Shown here piece by piece: positions 1 to 10,800 of a stretch of 64,000 nt of DNA. Origin of the DNA: Pedobacter chinensis (lineage in GTDB: Bacteria; Bacteroidota; Bacteroidia; Sphingobacteriales; Sphingobacteriaceae); NCBI RefSeq assembly GCF_003339865.1, contig NZ_QPKV01000007.1:62001-126000 (forward strand), written 5' to 3'. Within the stretch, counting starts at the first letter, position 1, and each line of letters starts with the position of its first letter. The position numbers were made by a program, and so were the translations under genes. The notes beneath the pieces are model-generated. The model made no database searches, was not told where the DNA came from, and saw only the letters and a list, made by a program, of their open reading frames with translations.

Positions 1-1878
1 ATTACGGCTTGTTGAATTTGCTATTTCGGTATTGAAAAAAGCATTGGCTGATAACCCTTTAACAATTGGAACATTTAAGTTAATGTTTGCACTGTAATTA
101 TTATCCTTTTGGATATTGTCAGCATTCTCAATTTCATCAAGGGCATTGTATCCCCAGTTAAGAAAACCAGTTGGATAAACCGCATTGTTCAACCAACCAC
201 TATAAAATCTTTTTGAATAAGAAACCCTGTTACCATTATCATCAACAATTTGATTGTAAGGCATAAAAGTAGATAGAGTTGGGTTATAAAGGCTATTCAA
301 CCCAATACCGTTGGTTTTATATTTGAAAAACGAACCTTTTAAATTAGTTGATAACGTAGCGATTCTGAAAAGTTTGAACGTATTGTTTAAGGTTAATGTT
401 AAACGACTTCCACTATTACCAACCGCATAAGGGTCTTCTTTAGCATACGATGCCGAGTAGAAATAGGTGGAATGGTTGTTTCCTCCACCAACAGAGAAAT
501 TATAGGTTTGAGAAGTAGCTGGTCTTAAGAGGTAATCCTCAATTTGCCCTTTGCCATCTCTTGCCGAAAGCTGTGCAATCTGACTATCATAGGCAGCTTT
601 CGTAATTGAACCAGCCTTTAGTTTAAAAGCTAAATCGGTTACGGTGGCTACGTTTGTACTGAAAGCTGTTGTATTATTCGGTGCTGTTATTACATTTTTA
701 GCAACCAATTCTTCCTCGTAAGCAATTGTTTGGGCGGTAGTCATTGTTCGTAAATAATCAAGATTCGGGTGGTTAGAAACTGATGCATTTACAGAGAAAT
801 TAATGGTAGGTGTCTGTCCAGCTTTACCTGCTTTGGTTGTAATAACCATAACACCGTTAGCGGCTCTTGTACCCCAAATGGAAGCCGCGGCAGCATCTTT
901 CAAGAAGGTAACATTCTCCACATCATTCGGATTGATGGTCGAAATATCATATTCTGTGATGGCCCCATCAACAACGATTAGCGGGAAAGATTCTCCCTGA
1001 AGCGTACTTCTTCCTCTAACAAAAAAGTTATAATCACTCGAGCCTTTTGTTCGTGTTCCGCTGCTTACCGAATTGCGTGTATTGCCGTAAACAAAACTGT
1101 TGTCGCCCGAATTAATGTTGATTTTTACACCTGGAACTTGCGATTCTAATCTGTAAAGCAAGTTTGGAACCGGTACCTTTTCAATCTGCTCTTTGGTAAC
1201 CAGTTCTGCCGAGCCTGTACTTCTTTCTTTTGAGAGTTTTTGTAAACCCGTAGAAATTACATTTACATCACTAAGCCGATTGGCGGCTGAAAGTTTCATC
1301 GCGATAACCACATTACTTTGCGAAGCGATAACAGGATATGAATAACTTTCGTAACCTACATAAGAAACACCAATAATTCTGGCATTTTGCGGAACTGATA
1401 TACTGAAACGGCCGTTTGCATCTGTCATGGCCACACTATTCGAGGCGTTGCTTTTTAATGTAGCACCTGGTAGTGGGTTACCATTTTCATCAACCACTCT
1501 TCCAGATAAGAAAAATCCCTCAGGCGATGCCGTAGCAGTTGGATTATTACTCACTATCGGTGCAAAAAGGCTTTTATCACGAGTAACGATGGTGTAATTG
1601 CCTTCACTCACATATAAAAACAAAAGGTTATTGGGATACAATACACGTTTTAATGCCTCATCAACATTCTTCGCCTTTAAACTTTCAGCATCAGTTGTTT
1701 TGCCCTGAACAATTTCGTGCTCGTAGGCGAACTTGATATTGTATTTTTTGGAGATGGAATTTAGCGCTGATTCTACTGAAATTGTTTTTCCTGATTGCGC
1801 CATTGCCGGCGCAATAAAAAACACAGAAATAAATAACAGATAAATACAGACGAGTAATCGGGTAAATCTTTTTTTCAT
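1..1878 (-). CDS. SusC/RagA-type TonB-dependent receptor (3' end beyond left edge)
   Basis: Outer-membrane receptor expected to import a large nutrient, such as an oligosaccharide or peptide, using TonB energy. The frame is open from the ATG at 1878 to the window edge, giving about 626 residues. In order it has a lysine-rich signal peptide ending near PAMAQ, an STN domain (about residues 30-85), a CarboxypepD_reg-like domain containing GNPLPGATLKSN, and a plug domain with FPLIVVDGAITEYD and GTRAANGVMVITTKAG. The barrel then begins and is cut by the edge. An STN domain is typical of receptors that signal to a FecR anti-sigma factor, and one is encoded just upstream at 1917-2936. A SusD partner would be expected to the left but cannot be seen. 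The substrate cannot be told from sequence. Confidence 0.93.
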   Translation of the reverse strand, partial: MKKRFTRLLVCIYLLFISVFFIAPAMAQSGKTISVESALNSISKKYNIKFAYEHEIVQGKTTDAESLKAKNVDEALKRVLYPNNLLFLYVSEGNYTIVTRDKSLFAPIVSNNPTATASPEGFFLSGRVVDENGNPLPGATLKSNASNSVAMTDANGRFSISVPQNARIIGVSYVGYESYSYPVIASQSNVVIAMKLSAANRLSDVNVISTGLQKLSKERSTGSAELVTKEQIEKVPVPNLLYRLESQVPGVKININSGDNSFVYGNTRNSVSSGTRTKGSSDYNFFVRGRSTLQGESFPLIVVDGAITEYDISTINPNDVENVTFLKDAAAASIWGTRAANGVMVITTKAGKAGQTPTINFSVNASVSNHPNLDYLRTMTTAQTIAYEEELVAKNVITAPNNTTAFSTNVATVTDLAFKLKAGSITKAAYDSQIAQLSARDGKGQIEDYLLRPATSQTYNFSVGGGNNHSTYFYSASYAKEDPYAVGNSGSRLTLTLNNTFKLFRIATLSTNLKGSFFKYKTNGIGLNSLYNPTLSTFMPYNQIVDDNGNRVSYSKRFYSGWLNNAVYPTGFLNWGYNALDEIENADNIQKDNNYSANINLNVPIVKGLSANAFFNTEIANSTSRN

Positions 1879-1916
1879 TGTTGTTTGGTTGGTTTGTTGA
1901 TATATTAATAAAACAG

Positions 1917-2936
1917 TTAATTCCTGTTTTTCAGATAGATCGTATTTCCTTCTTTTTTGATATCCACATTCAAGATATTCTTTAGCGTAAAGAGCAAACT
2001 CTCCTCGCTCCTTATGGATATGGCTCCGTCTATTTTCTTCTGGCCGAGAGCAGGACTGTCAAGAATTACCTTGTAACCATATAAGTCTTCAAATTCCCGG
2101 AGGATATCACTCACTTTTGTTTGATTGACAATCATTTTACCACTTAACCAAGCGGTTTGCGTTTCTGCCGTTTCCTTCCGTTGTACCTTATCTCCCTTTT
2201 CGTCAAAATCAATTAAATTACCAGGGGCAAGAGTATACTGTTTGCCTGTTTTTTTAGATTGCACCTGTATTTTCCCGTTAATGAGCGTGACATTGGTTTT
2301 GTTGTGGCGCTCTTTCAGGTTAAATTCTGTACCCAGGACTTGAACCGAAACGCCATTGGTAACTGCAACAAAGAGCTCTCCCCTTTTAATCTGATCAGGC
2401 GTTAAATTGAGATGTTTCACTTTAAAATAGGCTTCGCCGTCAAGACTAACTTCCCGTCTTGGTTTCCAGTTAAAAGCACGGGGATAGCTCAGCACAGAGT
2501 TTCCATTCAACCTGACCTCAGAACCATCAGGCAAATGCACCAAACGGTTTTCGGCATAGCCTGCACGAATAACAACGGTAGACATGAAATACCACGAAAC
2601 ATATGTTGCAACCAGTATTATGCTTGCTGCACCGGAAAGCCAGATTCTTGTTCGTAATTTGTTTTTTCTTTTCCGCTCAAACCGATTGATTGAATCATTG
2701 ATATCCATCAACAGATTTTCACGGAAAGACGGGGACACCTCAATTTCCCTATCGCTTAAAATAAGCTTGAGTTGAATAAGTGCTTCGTGATAGGATTTGA
2801 TATTTTCAGGTGATTCGAGTACCCAGCTGTCCCAAAACATAACATCATTGGAATAGCTGTATTTTACGAATCTTAAAAAATCCTCATCAGCTAAAAAATC
2901 CTCTGTTTGAAATGAATTGTATGGTTTATTAGTCAT
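1917..2936 (-). CDS. FecR-family anti-sigma factor
   Basis: Inner-membrane anti-sigma factor that should hold the ECF sigma factor encoded upstream until the SusC receptor signals substrate. A cytoplasmic N-terminal part is followed by a single membrane segment at about residues 100-120 (IWLSGAASIILVATYVSWYF). Next comes the periplasmic FecR domain with VHLPDGSEVRLNGNS and a C-terminal DUF4974-type region that contacts the receptor STN domain (MIVNQTKVSDILREFEDLYG). I chose the ATG at 2936; a GTG nine bases upstream (2945) is in frame, but the ATG fits the usual MTN-like start. The gene lies between sigma (3046-3639) and SusC (ends 1878), all on the minus strand, the standard order for this regulatory relay. 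Confidence 0.92.
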   Translation of the reverse strand: MTNKPYNSFQTEDFLADEDFLRFVKYSYSNDVMFWDSWVLESPENIKSYHEALIQLKLILSDREIEVSPSFRENLLMDINDSINRFERKRKNKLRTRIWLSGAASIILVATYVSWYFMSTVVIRAGYAENRLVHLPDGSEVRLNGNSVLSYPRAFNWKPRREVSLDGEAYFKVKHLNLTPDQIKRGELFVAVTNGVSVQVLGTEFNLKERHNKTNVTLINGKIQVQSKKTGKQYTLAPGNLIDFDEKGDKVQRKETAETQTAWLSGKMIVNQTKVSDILREFEDLYGYKVILDSPALGQKKIDGAISIRSEESLLFTLKNILNVDIKKEGNTIYLKNRN

Positions 2937-3045
2937 ATTGATCACACCCTTTTTTTAGGTCTTTCAATACATAGACAATAAAAGAAGTAAAATTACCCCA
3001 CGTGATTTGAACTATTTTTAAGAATTATCAAAAAAAATATGATTT

Positions 3046-3639
3046 TTATCTTTTCAAGTTCAGTAAAATCGCTAAAAGCACGAATTTATCGATATTTAAA
3101 ACCTCTCGAAGTGCCTCTAAAGCCCGTGCACTGAGTTTGTATGTGCCTTTCACACTCAAATCCATAATCTCTGAGATTTCGGCGTAATCTAACTCCTCAA
3201 AATAACGGAGATAAATGATCTCCTTTTGCCTTGCCGTAAGTTTGTTCATCGCCTGGGAAAGTTGCTTTACCTGCTCGGTCTGCTCTTCTTTTTGGATAAA
3301 TACTGATTCCACAGTGAATTTTAAATCAAAAACCTCGTTGGATTCAAGATCTACCTTTTGAAACCGGTCTTCAACAGCTCGAAAATTAATGATGTTATTT
3401 CTTAAAGAAGATATCAGGTATCCCCTTAGGTTATTTACTGGTGTAAGTTTATTATGATTTATCCATAAACGCACAAAAAGATTCTGGATACAATCCCGCA
3501 CTGCATCTTCATCCTGAAGCATGCGCATTCCATATTGATAAAGAGTAGAGAAAAACCTTGAATAAATGTTATTCAAGGCAATTCTATTTCCCTTTATCAA
3601 ATTGTGCCAAAGATCGATATCACTTATTTCAGTTGCCAT
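3046..3639 (-). CDS. ECF RNA polymerase sigma factor
   Basis: Extracytoplasmic-function sigma factor of 197 residues that would direct transcription of the downstream receptor locus. Region 2 is visible at about residues 20-65 (IYSRFFSTLYQYGMRMLQDE, then IQNLFVRLW) and region 4 at about 130-180 (LTARQKEIIYLRYFEELDYA, then EISEIMDLS). The C-terminus carries a short hydrophobic tail (FVLLAILLNL), common in Bacteroidota ECF factors. It is followed on the same strand by FecR and SusC, which are the expected anti-sigma partner and regulated target. There is no evidence of frameshift. Confidence 0.93.
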   Translation of the reverse strand: MATEISDIDLWHNLIKGNRIALNNIYSRFFSTLYQYGMRMLQDEDAVRDCIQNLFVRLWINHNKLTPVNNLRGYLISSLRNNIINFRAVEDRFQKVDLESNEVFDLKFTVESVFIQKEEQTEQVKQLSQAMNKLTARQKEIIYLRYFEELDYAEISEIMDLSVKGTYKLSARALEALREVLNIDKFVLLAILLNLKR

Positions 3640-3927
3640 TCAGAATGATTTTCCAAATAACCAAAAAAAATAAATCAAAACAGAATGTTTATTATGTATT
3701 TATATCATTTTACCTTCTTTCTATTGAAAGTCTCCAACATTGGAGAAACGATGAATGCAAACGGGCCCAAATCGAATGTTCCCTAGCCAGCTTAGGGGGC
3801 GAGTTTTTGTGCACACTTATTTTTAATTGATTACTGGGAAATCAGACCATTCATTCTCTCAGTTGTACGCGGGAAAAGCATAATTGTAAAGTTAGACCAA
3901 ACACTGAAAGACTCCTCTTAATGTGTC
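3640..3927. other. Intergenic stretch, promoter region of the sigma gene
   Basis: About 290 bases between the sigma gene start and the end of the cupin gene. A short frame on the plus strand here (3558-3830) has no recognisable family and overlaps the sigma start. I see no RNA gene, repeat or mobile-element scrap that I can name. Confidence 0.4.
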
Positions 3928-4437
3928 TTAGCCAAGAAAGTCGGGCGGATAGGTTTTCTGATTGTATTTGATATCCATCTCTTTCAGAAACTTTTTTCTT
4001 TTCTCTGTTAATTGCGGAACGGGCAGCATTTGACCAGCAGCTACTGGTAGGCCAATCTCTTCAAAAAGTTTTTCAAGGCATGAAGGAACAACGGTACAAA
4101 GTAACCGGACAAATTCTTTAGAATTGTTTTTAAAACAATGTACCGCACCTCCAAAGGGGATATTTACAAATCCATCCTTTCCGACCTTTTGTTTTCCTGT
4201 TTCGGTTTTGAATTCTACTTCTCCCTCCAGAACATAAAACATTTCCTGCGTATCGGGATGCGAATGTGGTGGCGGTCCACCGCCGGGAGGAACAATCATT
4301 TCGATAACAGCATAATTTCCGCCCGTTTGTTCTCCAGAAATCACAATCCTGTAATTCCCACCCGCTACGCCAAACCGTTTACCAGCGTCAGAATCCGTAA
4401 TCTGCACTTTTTTATCCATGTTACATTTGGTTTCCAT
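3928..4437 (-). CDS. Cupin-domain protein
   Basis: Single-domain cupin of 169 residues, a small beta-barrel protein that usually binds one metal ion. Cupin motif 1 reads PPHSHPDTQEMFYVLEGEVE, giving the two histidines and the glutamate expected for metal binding. Motif 2 is in PFGGAVHCFKNNS, with the third histidine. The C-terminal tail (KRKKFLKEMDIKYNQKTYPP) is outside the cupin fold. Translation may start at 4437 or at the internal ATG at 4419. It stands alone on the minus strand with an alcohol dehydrogenase scrap upstream, so context does not give a substrate. Related proteins are annotated as cupin-2 or quercetin-dioxygenase-like; an enzymatic role is not established. Confidence 0.85.
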   Translation of the reverse strand: METKCNMDKKVQITDSDAGKRFGVAGGNYRIVISGEQTGGNYAVIEMIVPPGGGPPPHSHPDTQEMFYVLEGEVEFKTETGKQKVGKDGFVNIPFGGAVHCFKNNSKEFVRLLCTVVPSCLEKLFEEIGLPVAAGQMLPVPQLTEKRKKFLKEMDIKYNQKTYPPDFLG

Positions 4438-4510
4438 TTTGCGGTATTGTCAAATACCATACTTTTTTTGCCATTTTTATCCTCTTTTTATTACAGCGTT
4501 GCCATATCAA

Positions 4511-4660
4511 TTACGAAACGGCAACGAAAATCTCTTTTTCCATTTTGTCAAACGCTATATGAATGTCTTTGATGTCAATGAGTTCAATACCTGCTGTAAT
4601 GTTGTACTCTGCACAGAAATCAAGCATTTTTTGTGTTTCAGGAAGTCCACCAATGCATTC
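4511..4660 (-). pseudogene. C-terminal remnant of a zinc alcohol dehydrogenase
   Basis: The minus-strand frame ending at 4511 contains IGGLPETQKMLDFCAEYNIT followed by AGIELIDIKDIHIAFDKM, which matches the conserved C-terminal end of NAD(P)-dependent zinc alcohol dehydrogenases of the YahK/cinnamyl type. Nothing upstream of about 4660 in this frame resembles the Rossmann or zinc domains, although the frame stays open to 4774. The last residues (EKEIFVAVS) also diverge from the usual ending. It is therefore a decayed 3' scrap. An N-terminal scrap of the same family lies at 19144-19302 in the same orientation. Confidence 0.65.
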
Positions 4661-5004
4661 ACAGATCTCACAGTGAAAGGCATTGTCCAAGCCACACCAT
4701 TCTGTAGCCAGGTCAAAACCTCCGATTCTGCTAAATAAACTTTCGTGCCTAATAATTTCCTGTCCTTCTCCCATTTTTACCTTTCCCCTTGGTCTATGCC
4801 AACTTTGTTTGCTTTATTACATAAAACAAAGTGCGGGTCTGCAAACTGGAATTGCATCACATCCGTATTATGTATTTGATTTTTAGCACCATGCAGGTAA
4901 AAATCCGCAAGAAAATCTGGTCAGCTTAATAAGAATTTCAAACTTAATGTGTTACACAGTCAGATCATTCATCAGAACCGGAAACGTCAATTCTGGTACA
5001 TAAA
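4661..5004. other. Intergenic stretch without recognisable genes
   Basis: About 340 bases between the alcohol dehydrogenase scrap and the terminator of the thioredoxin gene. Short frames exist on both strands but none shows a known family or a convincing start. It may hold further decayed sequence. Confidence 0.35.
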
Positions 5005-5033
5005 AAAGAGGATGCCCTTTAGACACCCTCTTT
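5005..5033 (-). terminator. Hairpin terminator after the SusCD-thioredoxin operon
   Basis: Inverted repeat AAAGAGG (5005-5011) / CCTCTTT (5027-5033), extended inward by TG/CA with one mismatch. An A-run at 5002-5007 reads as U-run on the minus strand. It sits 26 bases past the stop of the minus-strand gene at 5059. T-residues at 5035-5040 may make it work in both directions. Confidence 0.7.
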
Positions 5034-5058
5034 CTTTTTTAATCAATCTTAAAAAGCC

Positions 5059-6246
5059 CTATTTGAAAATACCTTCGAGAACGGTGGTAAGTTCGTTGCC
5101 ACGAAGACCTTTATCAACAATTTTACCGTCAGGATCGATAAGGAAATTTTGAGGAATTGTCTTTACCTCATATAGTTGCGCAACTGCATTCTTCCAACCC
5201 AGCAAATCTGACAGTTGCGTCCAGTAAATCTCATCGCTATTTATTGCCGCTATCCATGCATTCTTCTGGTTTGCGGCATCAAGGGAAACCCCTATTATTT
5301 CTAAGCCTTTTCCCTTGTATTTTTGGTAGGCCCTTACCAGATTAGGATTTTCTACACGACAGGGGGCGCACCAGCTTGCCCAGAAATCCACAAGGACATA
5401 CTTACCGCGAAACTGGCTCAGACTAACTGGTTTACCCAGAGTGTCGTTCATGGTAAACTCCGGTGCTTTTGTGCCGATGGCCGGACCAATCTTTTGTCTC
5501 TCTACTCTATCCTTTTGAGTCTCCGCATCTGAAGCAGCAAACATTTTTTTAAGTTCAGTGGCTACCAAATCTTGGGTTTGTTTTGGCAACAGCTTCAATA
5601 AGGTATCCGAGGTTTTGCGATCTATCCTGTTTGCAGTCTTAATAACCAGCATTGGTGCGATAAGCGAATTGGGTCTCATTTTTATTTCACGGACGATCTG
5701 TTCATTCTGGGTCTGCGTGTATTTGGCTAAAATACCTGCAAACCCCAAGCTCTCACGGTTAGGCAGTGACATGTAAATTACTTTAGCCAGTTCCATTACG
5801 TTGATTTTGTACAAGGAATCGGCCACAGATCCCCTAACCACAGAACTGTCAGATATACTTACCATTGGCACATTGCGGATCCTGGCAGTTTCAGCATCCC
5901 TTGTTTTAATGGAGGGTAGAGTTACAACCTCTTGTACACCTGCGCTTGCTATAAAACCCGCTATCGCATGGTGATCCTTGTTACGTCGAATGCTTACGCT
6001 AATCGGTATTTTTAACGTACCATTGAAAGTATAATGTCCGTTGGTTACTATAGTGCTGTCTATCCCCTTATTCAGGTAGGAATCGTAAATAAGAAAAATC
6101 TTTTTCGGAATTGAATCAGCCGGCATGGCCGTCATATCCCCTTTGATCGTAAATTTCTTTTCTTTGATCTGTGCACTACTGTTTACAGGAATATATGCAG
6201 TCGCAATGAGCAACAACAGTTGCCAGTTCTTTATTTTCTTTAACAT
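5059..6246 (-). CDS. TlpA-like thioredoxin-fold protein, exported
   Basis: Periplasmic or envelope thiol-disulfide protein of 395 residues. It has an N-terminal signal peptide (KNWQLLLLIATAYIPVNSSA), a DUF4369-like N-terminal half with beta-strand-rich sequence (GDMTAMPADSIPKKIFLIYD), and a C-terminal AhpC/TSA-type thioredoxin domain from about residue 255. The redox motif WCAPC lies at about 291, in the context DFWASWCAPCRVENP, with the cis-proline region at VKTIPQNFLIDPDG. It is the last gene of a minus-strand run sigma-FecR-SusC-SusD and is followed by a terminator. Such proteins commonly accompany SusCD loci in Sphingobacteriaceae; the substrate is not known. Confidence 0.9.
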   Translation of the reverse strand: MLKKIKNWQLLLLIATAYIPVNSSAQIKEKKFTIKGDMTAMPADSIPKKIFLIYDSYLNKGIDSTIVTNGHYTFNGTLKIPISVSIRRNKDHHAIAGFIASAGVQEVVTLPSIKTRDAETARIRNVPMVSISDSSVVRGSVADSLYKINVMELAKVIYMSLPNRESLGFAGILAKYTQTQNEQIVREIKMRPNSLIAPMLVIKTANRIDRKTSDTLLKLLPKQTQDLVATELKKMFAASDAETQKDRVERQKIGPAIGTKAPEFTMNDTLGKPVSLSQFRGKYVLVDFWASWCAPCRVENPNLVRAYQKYKGKGLEIIGVSLDAANQKNAWIAAINSDEIYWTQLSDLLGWKNAVAQLYEVKTIPQNFLIDPDGKIVDKGLRGNELTTVLEGIFK

Positions 6247-6321
6247 AATTTTTTTTGATAAGCCTGGGTCTGTTACGACCCAGATATTTATAATTGTGTA
6301 TTATTAATAATGGACACTTAC

Positions 6322-7794
6322 TTAGTATCCGGGATTTTGAATAAGGTTCGGGTCCCGTAGCACGTCGGTTGACGGAATTGGGTATAAGGCCCATCTGGGA
6401 TCCCAGGTAGTGCCTTTTTGAAGCGCAACTGATGGCATTACCATGTCGATCAAACCTATGCGTTTTAAATCCAGCCAGCGATGCCCCCACTCCGCGAAAA
6501 ACTCTATTTGTCTTTCTTGGTAAATTGCTGTCAGAATAGCTGGCTCGCCTGTTGCGGTACTTTCCGCTAAGCTCGCCCGCTTGCGGATAACGTTGAGATC
6601 GGTCAACGCTCCGTTGAAATTGCTTTGTTTGGCTCTGGCTTCGGCACGGATCAGGTACTGCTCGGCAAGTCTTAGCACCATCAGGTACTCTGAGGGTGCA
6701 GTGACATTGACACTACCGATTTTATATTTAAAAGGGTAGTAATAGGTTATACCTGCACTGGTAATGCTTTTAACCCAATTTTTATAACGGCTGTCAGTAA
6801 GATCAAATGCGGCAAGCAATGAAGGGCTTAATGAAACGAAGTTTGTGGAAGTAGGAAAAACTGTCGATGTTGGAATAAACAATCTTCCATCTCCGGTATT
6901 TGCTAGTGTACCGGCCGTAACAGGCTGTAAAGACCAAATGGTCTCCTTACTGTTTTTCAGAAATACATTGTTAATCCCAACAGTATCATAAACAGCACTG
7001 TTTTGAATAACCATCGTTGCCTGGTCTTCTGCATTCTTCCATTCATTGTGATAAAGATATACCCGTGCCAATAAGGCAGATGCTGCAAATTTATTTGGCC
7101 TCACACGTTCGATAGTGGTCTTTAGCAAGGTTGCGTCAAGATAATTGTCGGCCAATAAGGTTTGCGCTTCTTTAGCATCTTCAATTATCAACTGATAAAT
7201 CTCTTCTTTTGGCGACTTAGGGAGATTAAATGAAGTACTGTAATTGGTTGATAGCACTTTAGGTACGTCTCCATAAAGATTCACAAGGTAGAAGTAGCTA
7301 AAGGCACGTAGAAAATGTGCTTCCCCCAGTAACTGCCTGCGGACGGCAGGCGTCAATTTGGTGGCATCAGTTAAGCCTTCAATGGCAGCATTGGTATAAT
7401 AGATTATCGCATATGCATTTACCCAGAAATCTTTGGTGCCGGTTAGGTCGCTTGCCAATTTATTTTTATAATAAAGATAAGCATTGTGCGTATTGGTAAC
7501 CGCACCTTCAGACAATGTGAACTCATCTCCAGACAAACCCGGATATAAAGTCATTCCGCTTAAACCGCTGCCGGTAGTACTCCCAATGGCGCTGTTATCT
7601 GCGCTCATCAACGAATAGATGCTCGTTAATACTGCTATGGCGGTACCGTCTGATACATACACGTTCTCTGCATTTGTGGAAGTTACGGGTGGTGGTACGT
7701 CAACGAATTTTTCACATGCCGTGATGGCAACAATGCAGACAAACAAAAGGCAGGCAAGCATTGGATTTCGTGATAGTATATTTCTTTTTTTCAT
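6322..7794 (-). CDS. SusD/RagB-family nutrient-binding lipoprotein
   Basis: Surface lipoprotein of 490 residues that forms the lid of the SusC transporter and captures the substrate. The signal peptide ends in a lipobox with Cys27 (IVAITAC, then EKFVDVPPP). The N-terminal SusD-like part has RRQLLGEAHFLRAFSYFYLV, the helix typical of the family, and the C-terminal RagB/SusD part has YLIRAEARAKQSNFNGALTD and FAEWGHRWLDLKRIG. It starts 20 bases after the stop of its SusC partner (7814-11209) and is followed by the thioredoxin gene, so the three are probably co-transcribed. Length is normal for the family. The ligand is unknown. Confidence 0.95.
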   Translation of the reverse strand: MKKRNILSRNPMLACLLFVCIVAITACEKFVDVPPPVTSTNAENVYVSDGTAIAVLTSIYSLMSADNSAIGSTTGSGLSGMTLYPGLSGDEFTLSEGAVTNTHNAYLYYKNKLASDLTGTKDFWVNAYAIIYYTNAAIEGLTDATKLTPAVRRQLLGEAHFLRAFSYFYLVNLYGDVPKVLSTNYSTSFNLPKSPKEEIYQLIIEDAKEAQTLLADNYLDATLLKTTIERVRPNKFAASALLARVYLYHNEWKNAEDQATMVIQNSAVYDTVGINNVFLKNSKETIWSLQPVTAGTLANTGDGRLFIPTSTVFPTSTNFVSLSPSLLAAFDLTDSRYKNWVKSITSAGITYYYPFKYKIGSVNVTAPSEYLMVLRLAEQYLIRAEARAKQSNFNGALTDLNVIRKRASLAESTATGEPAILTAIYQERQIEFFAEWGHRWLDLKRIGLIDMVMPSVALQKGTTWDPRWALYPIPSTDVLRDPNLIQNPGY

Positions 7795-7813
7795 TTTTCC
7801 GTTTTTTATCAGA

Positions 7814-10800
7814 TTAAAAACCTATTTGTGCACCTATTGTACAAACCCTCAAGGGTGGCAAGGCGGATATGCTTGCGTTTTCGGGATCCAGTCCCATATA
7901 GTTGGTGATGGTCAGCAAATTCTGCCCTTGGGCAAAAAGGCGACAGTTTTGTAGACCAGCGGCCTTCTGCCAGTTTGCAGGTATGGTCCAGGAGAGCGAT
8001 ACGTTCTTCAAACGGATATAGGAAGCATCCCCAAAGCCGAGGTCGCTGTCGTTAATTGCCCTCCCGCCGGTACTTACCTTTTGGATATCAGTTACATCAC
8101 CTTCCTGCCTCCAGGCATCCAGAAAATATACAGGAAGGTTACCACTAGGGGATACTGAACTAAAAGATCCCGGGAATGTGTATGCTGTGCGAACATTGGG
8201 CCCCGTCTGCTTTTTAAACTCAAACAGAAAATCCAATGAGAATCGCTTATAGGTTAAGGAATTCTGAAAGCCTCCAAAAAATCTTGGGTTTGGATCGTAA
8301 TAATGAATCCGGTCGGTAGTGGAACTTGGAGCCGTTACCAAAGCACCAGTTGCTGAGTAAAACTGGTAAAGTCCCGTCTTGGGATCAACCCCCGCACTTT
8401 TATACATCTTAATCACGTTTGCCGGCGCTCCTACCGCCAGTCCTCTTGCATAGGTGGAATTTTCGATGCCCGGAAAAGAAGCCAGTTTATTTCTAGGGAT
8501 AGTAAAATTGACAGACGTGGTCCAGGTAAAGTTATCGCTACGGATATTTGAACTGGTTATAGCAACCTCCCAGCCTGTGTTTTGAACGATTGCCGGAAAA
8601 TTTCTGGTCACGGTTGCAAATCCGGTCAAACTAGGTAACACGTAAGACAACAGCTGATTGCCCGAACGATTGTAATAATAACCGATATCAGCCAATATAC
8701 GGTCATCTAAAAAGCCAAGATTAATACCTCCCTGCAGTTTTTTTGTCAATTCCCATTGTAGGTTGGGATTGCTGTGCTCCCGTGGTGAGATAGCCGTAGC
8801 ACCTTGATATGGGTTGTTATAAGTGGTAGGTGTATATTTAGTGAGATATTGATAATCGCCAATCTGGTCGTTACCGGTTGTTCCGTAACTTGCATGCAGT
8901 TTGCCGAAACTAAGCACACTAAAATTCTCTGCCCAGCTTTCATTCGTAAATAACCATGCTGCACCAACAGCCCCGAAATTCTGCGATCTGTTTGCAGGAC
9001 CAAAACGGCTGCTGGCGTCCCTTCTGCCGGTTAAATTGATAATGTACTTGTTCTGATAGTTATAGTTCAGCCGACCGAAAATCGCACTGTACCGGTAAAT
9101 ATTTGCCACAGAGTTGGATATTCTCAATGTAGTGGCCGCCAGTGGGTCACCCAACACTTCATCGCTGTTAAAACCACTTGCAGCAAGATGGACACTGTTC
9201 ATTGTGTTTTGTTGGAAAGTAGAACCCAACAGCGCTTCAAGTCGACTTGAACCTAGAGAAATCTTGTAATTAATTTGGGGTTCAACAACCCAACTTTGAA
9301 AAGTACCATTTCCAAATGTGGACCTTCTCTGCGACGTTGCTCTTAATTCCGGCTGATTATACGTTATCGGACTTTTGGATATTTCATCAGAGGCCAGGTT
9401 GGTATAACCAAAAGTGGCTTTAATCTCCAGATTGTGCAGCAGGCTATAGCTGATTACTGTATTACCGATCAGATTCCTGGTTTTATTCGTGTAGCTACCT
9501 ACCAATCTGGCTAATGGATTTTGAAATGTAGACAAGCTATCTGTTCCCGCTGTATTAAATATCGGTTCCCAATTTAAAGTTCCATCCGCTTTGTACAATG
9601 CCGGAGAATTTGGTGCAAGCGAAATCGCGAGGTTTGTAAAATCTGTGGTCACTAAGTTGTTCTTATCGTCCATGTAGTTACCAGATATCTGAAACCTGAA
9701 TTTGCTGTTTGGCGAAATATGGTTGATGCTAAATCCCACTGAACCTTTAGTATCTGATAAATCGCCCGGGAACACAGTTGTTTCACGATGATAGCCGCCA
9801 TTAACTCGGAATGTGGTATTAAGTCCGCCACCGGAAACTGCCACCTGTCCGTCCATATACTGAGCTGTCCCGCCTAGCAGTTCCTTTTGCCAGTCGGTAT
9901 TTCGGTTTTGATCATAAACCGTCAGGTCATAGTTTGAAGTGTTGCTATTTGCGGAGGTTGGAGAAACTGGTCTTTGCGGCACGACCGCACCATTGTTAAC
10001 ATAGGCCTGCCTGCGCATGGTCAGATATTGCTCCGTATTCATCATCTCCATTCTGCTGGGCATCGCTCCCCATCCATTCTGGAAAGAAACATCGACCCCG
10101 GATTTGCCTGATTTCCCCTTTTTAGTAGTAATGAGGATTGCCCCGTTGGCCGCCCGCGCACCGTAAATTGATGTGGCGTCTGCATCCTTTAACACCTCAA
10201 TACTTTCGATATCGGCAGGATTGATGAAACTAAAGGGATTGCCACTCCCCTGCACAGCTCCGGTATAGAAGCTGCCTGAACTTCCGAGAACAGTACTGAT
10301 GGTGGGCATAACCTGTGAAGTAAAGGGCACACCGTCTACTACAAAGAAAGGGTCCTGGCCTCTACCAATAGAGTTGATACCCTGAATGCGAACCGTCACG
10401 CCTGAATTAGGCAAACCCGTAGTCTGAGTAATGGCTAAGCCTGGCACACGGCCCGCAAGCGCTAACAGCGAATTGCTGACCGGTTGTTTTGCGATGTCCT
10501 CTGCTTTTACCGAAGATATATTTCCAGTGCTTAACCTTTTGCTGGTTACACCGTAAGCTTGAACCTGGACCTGATCCAACAGGTTATCCGAAAGTTCTAA
10601 AGCAACCGTTCCAAGATTTGCAGCGGCCTTAACCTCCTTTGGCTTATGACCCAAATACGTGATCACCAGCATTGCGCCCAAATCTGCGTTTTTCAACAAG
10701 AATCGTCCGTCGCTTCCCGTGATTGCGGTACCTTTTCCGTTCTTTACTTTTATGGTTGCTCCCGGCAGCGGCTGCCCCACCTCATCAACCACACGCCCAG

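Noticed and set aside
803..1000. Plus-strand frame of 65 codons
   Set aside because: Lies opposite the plug region of the SusC gene; it is an antisense shadow with no family features.
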